Source of the DNA: Durusdinium trenchii
Taxonomy: Eukaryota > Sar > Dinophyceae > Suessiales > Symbiodiniaceae
Assembly: GCA_963970005.1 (NCBI GenBank)
Contig: CAXAMN010018890.1
Coordinates: forward strand, 1,668,977 to 1,732,976
DNA: 64,000 nucleotides
Reading direction: 5' to 3'
Both the position numbers and the translations under genes were made by a program. How positions within the stretch are numbered: the stretch's first letter is position 1; each line of letters opens with the position of its first letter. Under the pieces are notes generated by a model. It was not told where the DNA came from. It saw only the letters and a program-made list of their open reading frames with translations, and searched no databases. Below, one piece after another: positions 25,401-34,400 of the stretch.

Positions 25401-28400
25401 CGCAGTTGCCCCACGACGAGATTTCCCAGCAGTGCGCGACGGGGCTCACGCCTCCCTACAGTTAGCCCTGGCCGCTGCATTGCCCGACCGGCAGGCCGAC
25501 AGTTTGCGGGCCTTGTCTGATGACTTACTGGCTCCATCTACACGACCATCAGTGGAGAGTAGACTCCGGACCTGGCAGGCCATTTGTGAGGCTTGGGGAC
25601 AACCCCCCTTCCCGCTGACCATCGACAACGTGAGGCGGGCTTCTGCTTCCTTCAAAGCCGGTCGTTATCGATCAGCCAAACAGTACTTTGCCATCGTCAG
25701 CACCTATCAACAGCGGGAGCTGGGACTTCCTGTCGATCCGATGGTTCGCCAAGCTATGAAGGACCATATTCGAAGCATTGAGAGGGGCCTGGGGCCCAGT
25801 CAACTGAAAGAAGCCTTTATGATGCCAATGATTGGGCCGTTGATCCAGCTTCATGACCGGGATCCCTTCGCAGCAACCACCGTGGCTCATGCAGTCGATG
25901 TCATCATTCTGGGGGTATGGTGGATGCTCCGGGAGGTCGAGTTGGCCGCGGCCCGCGCACAGCATTTGCAGGTCTACAACAATACGGTCACCCTGACGCT
26001 CCCCTTCAGCAAGACGGACAGCGGGGGCCACATGGTCTCTCGATCCTTGGAGTGCGCATGCTCCGATGCGGTTCATGCCTTCTGCCCTTTTCATGCGGCC
26101 ATACGACACCGCACCCGCCTTGCCAGGCGTTTTGGCCGGGAGCCCACAACGGAACCTCTACTCCCCGACTCCGATGGCGAGGTCTTTGACAAAGCCGGCA
26201 CGATCGAGGTCATCAGATCCGTACTGACGGCAGCCGGCATCCAGTTGACCCGGACGACTGAGGACGGCCGAGAGGTCCAGCGGTTTCATGGACATGTTTT
26301 GAGAGTGACGGGCGCCCAGTTCTGCACCGCTGCCGGAGTTTCTCCAGAGCTCATCCAGACACATGGTCGTTGGAAATCCTTGGCCGTTCGCAGGTACACA
26401 CAGGATGCCTCTTTAGCCACAACCCCCTCTATGGCATCTCGGGTTCTCGGCGGAGTGCAGCCGGCCACTCCGTCATTTTCCCCAGCGACGCCGGTACCGG
26501 CGAGGGATATGTTGGCACCGTCCGAAAATGGGGACGCCAGCAGGAGCGCCCCCGCGGCCAAGAGGAGCCGTTGCGCTGATCGCCCACGACCCGGGCCAGC
26601 GGTTCAAGACCTCCGCGAAGAGGTCCAAACACTGGCAGCATCTCTGCAGCAGCTGAAGACCGCCGTCCTTCGACCTGAGAGCGACCCCCTAGTGGTGTGG
26701 AACCGGAGCAAGATCGCCCACAAGATCGGCGTCAATGAACAGACCAATGTACCCACCTCCTGGCGGACCACATGCGGGCGACCATATGGCCTCGGTCTAT
26801 TTCATAGGATCCCAGCCCTTGAGGGGGACTTCGTGCCCTGTAAAAAGTGCTTTCAACTTTCCTCCGATCCTGATTCGGTCTCAGAGGAGAGCTCTTCGTT
26901 GGGGGATGACTCCTCCGACGAAGGCGACAGTGCCTGACGGGGCGGCACCGGGCGAAACGGCTGCGCTCTCGGTGGGGGGTTCCCCCCCGGTTTGGTCGGT
27001 GTTTGGTCTGGGGTCCCCGCCGACTTCGTGGTGTTTTCGCCTTCTTCGGGTCGTCCACCTCGGGACGGGGGCGTTTCGGACGGGACGGATCGTCGTCACC
27101 TCGCGCGTCGAGTGTTGTGCAGGTTCAGGCAAACAGGGCATGACCTTGTGTGACTCTTCTTTCGGTTCGTCACCCGCTCGATCGTCCGACCGTTTGGCAG
27201 TACATGAATCACACACTGACTGATCTTCCGTCCGTGAGTGGGACGGCTCAATAGCAGCCATGACGGCCGCTTCGCTCCCTCCATTACGTGATATCCTTGA
27301 CCATGCCGGGGCCGACACGGTGGTCATCGATTACATCCAGGCGCGCGGCATTACATCCCTCGGGACCTTCGCCAAGGTGGCGTCCTCCGTGGACAATCTG
27401 AGGGCGACCCTGATTCAGCCACTGTTGGATGGCTTCAAGAAGGGTGGTGCTCACCTGGTGGTCGATGATGTCGACAAACCGATTATCGAAGCAGTGATCA
27501 TCACAGCCTGGGAAGAAGCCCAGGCGCTCTGGGCACAGCATGTGCGCCGATCAGCGTCAGCCTCGACCGCCGCGCCAGGTAGTCCGGCCCCGGCCACGGC
27601 GACGACGACTCTCAGTGATGACAGGCCGCCCAAACAGCTGCCCACTGGGGTGTGGAACAACGCCATTCGCAAGTACAACGACCTCGAGATCCAAGGGATC
27701 CATCGGAAATTTCCGGAGAAGGAGTTGCTTGGGGCCGAAGTGACGCTGGCCCGAATGCACCACGAGCACACCCGGAGCAAGATGTACACACCGGTCGGTC
27801 TCGGAGAACTCATGACCCACCGAAGCTTCACCTCCACGGGGGAGCCCAATCCATTGGTGAAATCCAAACAGGAGGCCAAAACCACTCTGACAGTGGAAGG
27901 CGATAAGTTGGTGCAGGAGGCCGACAAGGTATGGCAACCGAAATCGGTCCTGGCAGTGATCGACGCCATCAACAGCATTCGCTGGGCTTGGATCTTGCTT
28001 GACTATGGCCCTGAACTGGTGATCCATGAGTTTTGTGACTGGTTGTCATGTCGCGCACGTCTGCGCCCTCAAAAGTTGGAGCAGTTCAAGGTGTATTACG
28101 ATCAGATCTCTTGGAAGCTAGCCACCTTAATGCGGAGCCACCAGACCTTTCCAGAGGCGACCGCCGAGATTCGGGCCGATCTCGAGACCTACCAGGAGGC
28201 AATGGCCAAGGAGATTGTTACCAGCAATCGACCCGCCGCCAAGCGCAAGCTGGACAGTGACAACCAGGCCGAGGGACCGACCATCAAGTTCCAGAAGGGC
28301 ATGAGCAAGGGCAAGCAACAGGCACGCCCCCCGTGGCGATCAGGTGCGGCATCATCGTCCTCCTGGGACTCCTCCAATCGATCCAGCTGGTCCAGTCAGT

Positions 28401-31400
28401 GGTCCAGTCAGTGGAGCACCCCACGCGGCCAGAGTCGCGACTGGGGCAAGTCAGATCACAAATAGGGCCCAGGGAACCCCCCTGTTGGCACGCAGGGGGG
28501 CGATCCCGCTGAGCCCGAAGTGCCATTAGCCCCGGACCTCCGATGCAACATCGTTCTGAGCTTTTTCGATGGCATTGGTTCTGGGCCCTTTGTTCTACAA
28601 GAGCTCCTACCGACCACACCATTGGTCCTGGCCTGGGAAACTGATCAGGTTTGCAAGGACATCGCTAGCCACCACATGCCGCATATCCAACACCGGGGCG
28701 ATTTCCGAGAAGACAGCCCAGAGGATGTCGCCGCCGCCCTACGGCAGCATGCGGGCAACGTTGCTCCTCAGGTTTGGGTCCTGGCCGGACCACCGTGTCC
28801 AGACTTCAGCCGCATCAAATCCGCAGCACCCGGAATAGAAGGGTCAGAAGGTGTCAAAATGGACGAATTTTGCACCTTTTTGGACAACCTGGAGGGCGCC
28901 CTCAAAGATTGGCCACCACCGATTATCCTCGTCGAGAACGTCGTGATGACCAACAAGCAGGAGATCCAACATTTCTCCCATCGGCTTCGCTGCAACCCCA
29001 TTTTGGTCGACGCAGCTGATTTCGGGATGATAGGAAGACCCAGACTCTGGTGGACCAGGCACCAGTGGTCGTCCAAAGACACCTATCCCGGCACCAATCG
29101 CCCCCTGAGGTGGAGCCAGACTCATGGCCTGCATCGCCTGCAGGCGTCCCTCACCTGGGATGACCCGAAAGCAATGGAGCTTCACGACCTCTTCTTCCAT
29201 GAGCAAGTCCGCCAACACCAGGTGAGGATCCCATGCCTGACCACTCCGGCACCAACCTCCCATGGCAGGCCAGCACCCAGGAGCGCTCGAGGGAAAACCT
29301 CCGACGAGGCCCGTGAACGGTGGATTGGCGACCAGCGGAGGTTTGCACCATGGAACTACGAAGACACTGCGATAATGCAAGGAGCAGATCGTCGCTTCTA
29401 CGTGGTCCCTCCCAAAGTGAAGGAGAGGTTGCATCACTTTCCTGACAACTACACCAAACACAAGTCGGCCAACACCCAAGACAGGCATCGAGTCTTGGGC
29501 AACAGTTGGCACTTGGGGGTGGCCAGACTCCTCTTAACCCTCATCTTCACCAGCATCACCGCGACCACAGCGACACAGCCCAGCCGGTACCCTCACCAGA
29601 CCATCCTGGACCAGATGATACAATGGGCCAACGTCCAACAGATCCCTATGGGACCAGGCCCGCGGCCCGTTCAGGCACCCCTGGTGACACCTTGTCACTC
29701 CATGGAAGAACACTTCCGACTGTCGTCGTCGGTCCTGCACCCAGCAGCCCAGCCCCCGGAACCCGAGCCTTCCCTACAAGACACCGCACGGAGGTTGCTC
29801 AGGTGTCTCGACCACATTGACCAGATCCGGCAAGCGGTCCTCCAAGATCTTCAGCAGCTCAAAGATGATTGGGCACCTGCCACTGAGCAATGGCTGGCCG
29901 CTGCCCCTCCCCATATACGACAGGTCTACACCTCCAATGGGAGCCACCCAACAACCCAGGTGCCTTTGATCTGTCATTTGCTCCGGCAGCTACAGTACCC
30001 CGAGGTGGATGAATTGAGCGACGAACTTCACGGAGGTTTCCGTCTTCTGGGCGATCTACCCATTGGAGCCGGCTGGTCACATCGACACGACCTCAGGTAT
30101 AGCTGCCCAACCTCCGTTGACGAATTCCTCCAAGAGAACCAGGAGTACATCTACAGGAAGCTCCTGGACCACAAGGTAGAGGACACCATGCTGGATGAGC
30201 TGCTCAAAGAACGTGACCAGGGCAAGATTTTGGGACCGTTTGCGTCCTTTACAGACTGGCCCAAGCAGTGTGTTGGCGTCCCCGACCGCACCGATGTGAC
30301 CTTGCTGCCCAACAGCTGGACGCATTGCCCTACTGCAGTGTGTTTCTCGGTAGTTCAGTCTGACAAGATCCGACGATGCGAAGATTATCGTCGCGGACAT
30401 CACAATAGCACCATCGGGGCCACCGACATCCCCCACCACCACGACATCGGGGCTTATGTCAGCATGGCATCCTGGTTCCAGGCCCAGTCACACCCAGCCC
30501 ATATTTGGGCCCACGACTTGAAATCTGCCTACAGGCAGTTTCCCATCCAAGAGCCATGGCACGGCTTCACCCTTCTCTTCACACCGCACGGCCCAACCTT
30601 GTGGCAGCATCAGGCTCTCATGTTCGGGGCCACCGCATCGGTCTGGGGATTCAACAGGGCAGCAGACGCTGCGACATACCTCACCAGACAATTGCTCCTC
30701 ACATGCACCATGCACTACGTGGACGACTTTGGTGGGGTAGAACCGGCTCGGTGTAGCACCTCCGGTTTCCAAGCCTTTACACAATTCACCGAAATCTTGG
30801 GCCTGCATATGAAGCCGAACAAGGCACAACCGCCAGACACCAAACAGGAGCTCCTGGGGGTCGAGATCGAAGTGGGCACCGACGAGATCGTCCTACGACC
30901 GACAGCGACCAGGCGGGCTAAACTACGTGAAGAAATTCATCGATTACAAGCCCAGGGCACGATTTCGCCCGCGGAGGCCAGCAGACTTGCTGGCCGCATG
31001 ACCTTCCTGAACTCCACTGTTTTCGGCAAGGTGGGGGCGGCCGCCCTTCGACCTCTATACGTCCGGGCCAAGGCAATGGGGGGACGCCCCAAAGGAGATC
31101 AATATGCCGTCACACCGCCACTGGCAGCTGCCCTCAGAACCATGATCCACATTATCAGCACGGCAGAACCACAGAGGTTCCCTTTGACACCTGCACAGCC
31201 CTGCTCGGCCACACTCTACGCCGACGCCTTTTACAAGCAAGGTGAGTACAAGATGACCGCCGATGAGGCCTGGGAACTGCGACACGGCGGTCTCTCCAAC
31301 GGCTGGGGCTTTGTGGCGCGCTTGGGGGAAGACATCTTTTATGCTCATGGCTCCCTTCCACAACAACTTCTGCTGAGGGTCACCACTCGGCAGGCTTTCA

Positions 31401-34400
31401 TCTACTTTTTGGAGATCTACGCTCAGGTGGTCATGACAGCCTGCCTCTCGGAGCTGCTGCCACGCCAATGGATCAGCTTCATCGACAACCAAGCGGGACA
31501 TGCAGCCTTGCTCAAAGGTTGGGGCTCCGACGAACGGGTGAACCTGCTCCTCGAGTGTTTTTGGAAAATGGCCGCCAAGCTCCAGTGGCAGCCACATTTC
31601 GAGTGGGTGCCCAGCCACAACAACATCTCTGACCCGATTTCCAGGGGTGACTTTTCTCTGGCAAACCTCCATCAGTGGACCCTCATCGATGTTGAGGATA
31701 CACCACTGCACAAGCTTTTGAGTAGCAGCCAGACGAATTTGGAACAGGCTCACCTAGAGGGTGATCGAATCTTGTCCCAATTAGCCTCAACCCGGTGCTG
31801 TGTGGTGAACTCCCCGGGTGGTCTCCACAGGAGTTCATCACCAGTGAGGCCTGGGAGGAAATGATCCAACCCTCAGACCTATAGAGGAGGAAAAAGTCGA
31901 GAGCTTGGTGCTGCGGAACAGTTCGGTTCGAGATGAATGTCGACAGTTCGATTCGTGATTTGTGTCGATAGTCGCTATCTAACAAGTTAGGTAACGCCAC
32001 TTGATTGCATGTGGCTGGAAGCGGTGTTGTGTATTACAATGGAATTGTAAGAAGTAACACAAGCAGAACAGCGAATGCCTGAGCTGTTCTGGTTCGAGCC
32101 AATTTGAGCCCTCCACTCCACACCCCTTCGTAGATCGACTTGGAGCGCCGTCGCTGCCGCTTTTGTCTACTACCACCACTGAGATGAGCCTCATGATCAC
32201 AGTCTTCTGAGGTGGCATTCAGTTTTCCTTTCTTTACTCGTACCGGATTAATCCGGTAGTTCGTACAGGTTGTGTCACTTCCTGTACATTGTGTCTCTTT
32301 CTCCGAATTCACGATCAGGTCACTTACATCCTAGCCCTGGGATGGTCTCCACAGGAGTTCATCACCAGTGAGGCCTGGGAGGAAATGATCCAACCCTCAG
32401 ACCTATAGAGGAGGAAAAAGTCGAGAGCTTGGTGCTGCGGAACAGTTCGGTTCGAGACGAATGTCGACAGTTCGATTCGTGATTTGTGTCGATAGTCGCT
32501 ATCTAACAAGTTAGGTAACGCCACTTGATTGCATGTGGCTGGAAGCGGTGTTATCACTAACATCCCTTGTTATAGCGAGCCACATTGAACAACATATGAT
32601 AACATCCACCAGCATGATGTGGCCAGTGGCGGGCCAGCGGAGTCTGAACATCCACTGCAGACATCCGTTCGGTCGTCCCGCCGGCCCCAGGCGCCCGTGG
32701 GCTTCTGGGACCCTTTGGGCCTGTCAGCGGATGGCCACTCGGTTGGAGCGATGAGCCTAGCTGGGGTTGACATGAGTGGGATCTCGACTTGCTACAGGTC
32801 CTACATGGTCCGGCCCTAGGTCAGACGATGGTGGAACGACCAATTCCCAGAAGAACAGATGTTGTTTGTTTTTTGAAGATACATGGAAAAGCATGGAAAC
32901 ACATTTTGGATGTTTTCAGATTTTGTTGCAGGGAAGCACAGGGAGCCCAAACCCATGGTGGAAATCCCCCGCGAACGGTTGTTTGATCATCTCTCACCAG
33001 TGTGTTCACCACAAGGGTCGTTGGCAGAATTCAATCGTTCGTCCACCAGGGTGCTGGGTCGCTGGGTCGGGGTGCGACTTCTTTTGATTGGTGGTCTTTT
33101 TCGAAGAGACTCCTCCAAGAGGTTGGGACATGTTGGGAAAATTCAAGCACTTCTGCCAAGACACTTCTTCCTAGACCGATCGCAGAAGGTCTCGACGTCT
33201 TCTTACGATCTCAGGCGATGTGGAGACCTTCAAGAGGCGTCGTGCCGCGGAGTTGAAGCACGGGCGAATTTGCATGTTGGCCTGCGTTGGTGGCTTGGAG
33301 ATGAGACTTGGGACGGGACCTGGCTGGACCTGGCTATAGACCCGTTTGGATTGGTCTGATGGTCTGGATAGATGGACAGGTGGTGGGCGAAAGCGGTGTG
33401 AAGCCTCCAAAAGCGGTTTCTTTGTAGTGAAGCTTTCTTATTTCGGCAGCCAGGACGGAAAGTCATCCCCCAGGATGGGAGCTGCAAATACACGAGTCGC
33501 TTTTGTGTGTTTGGAGGGACCAGTTTTGGCCTATCATATATTGTAGTCTACCAGGTACTGCTTTGGTTGTTTGGCAGGGTGATTCCACACATAGAGCATT
33601 GCACGCACCTTCTCTCCGTGACCCATGCGCCAACGCTCGCCTCGCCGATGCCAAGGCTACATCGTGCCGGAGTATTTCAGATGGCCTGGCTACCTCTCCC
33701 CTGAGAAGGGCCTCAAGCTACCTGACGGATGGGACTTAACGAAGGGTCTCACATTTTGGATCAACTACAGTAACCCCATGTTTGCAGAGAAGTAACTTTG
33801 CTGTATGGCTGGTTTTATGTACTTGTAAGCATAAGATAGTAATCTTGAGGCATCATCATTTTGTACAAACCCACTCTGGTACATGCCATGTTGTAGATGG
33901 CAAAGCAGCTTGGGCCAGAGCTTTTTGTAGACTCCAACCGCCCCAACCTCTTCTCCCCCTTTAACTTAATGGGGATTTACATTGTCACTATATGATCCAG
34001 TCTATATGTGAAAGCATGTGACACAAATCCATCATCCACTGCATAGATCCAATGCGAACCGCACAGAAAGGGACATACACTCTACTCAAATTTTAACAAT
34101 GCCATAGATGATGTATGAGATAATGAACATGCCCCTACATCGCGAACCCTTTTTCTAATCACAGAAGGGGAAATCACTGATATTACTTAGTAAATCTTAG
34201 TAACTATTACCATGCAGAAATTCATGTCATGTAAAAAATACAAGCACACATTTTCTCTTGAGGTGAAACTTGGACATTATGGTCCTCACCTCAATGGCTT
34301 TGAGCCTTCTCAAACATCTGCTCCAATGGAACGCCCGCTGTCTCGTCGCTGTCTCGCCTCGACCGCCGCCGAGGTTTGCGGACATGCCCCACGGCATCGC

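Larger units (their letters stand above)
24163..32552 (+). mobile_element. Tyrosine-recombinase (Ngaro/DIRS-like) retroelement with a DNA cytosine methyltransferase
   Basis: This is a complete-looking element of about 8.39 kb inserted in an LHC intron in the sense direction. Its ends are defined by split direct repeats: A1 (24163-24246) at the left, then B1 (31819-32028) running straight into A2 (32025-32108), and B2 (32343-32552) at the right. That A1-genes-B1-A2-B2 layout is the known signature of YR retrotransposons of the Ngaro/PAT type. Both outer ends carry TGTT, and so does the internal B1/A2 junction, which looks like a joined-end circle junction. The flanks show no target duplication beyond this core. 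Genes in order: unknown ORF, tyrosine recombinase, Gag-like ORF, UAG, methyltransferase-RT-RNase H. Classic Ngaro elements place the recombinase last. B1 and B2 differ at one base in 210. The 234-bp spacer between A2 and B2 is unusual. Confidence 0.92.

Noticed and set aside
28520-28864. Reading the methyltransferase as a bacterial restriction-modification gene or contaminant
   Set aside because: It is in one uninterrupted frame with RT and RNase H and lies inside element repeats within a dinoflagellate intron. Its motif wording is DNMT3-like.
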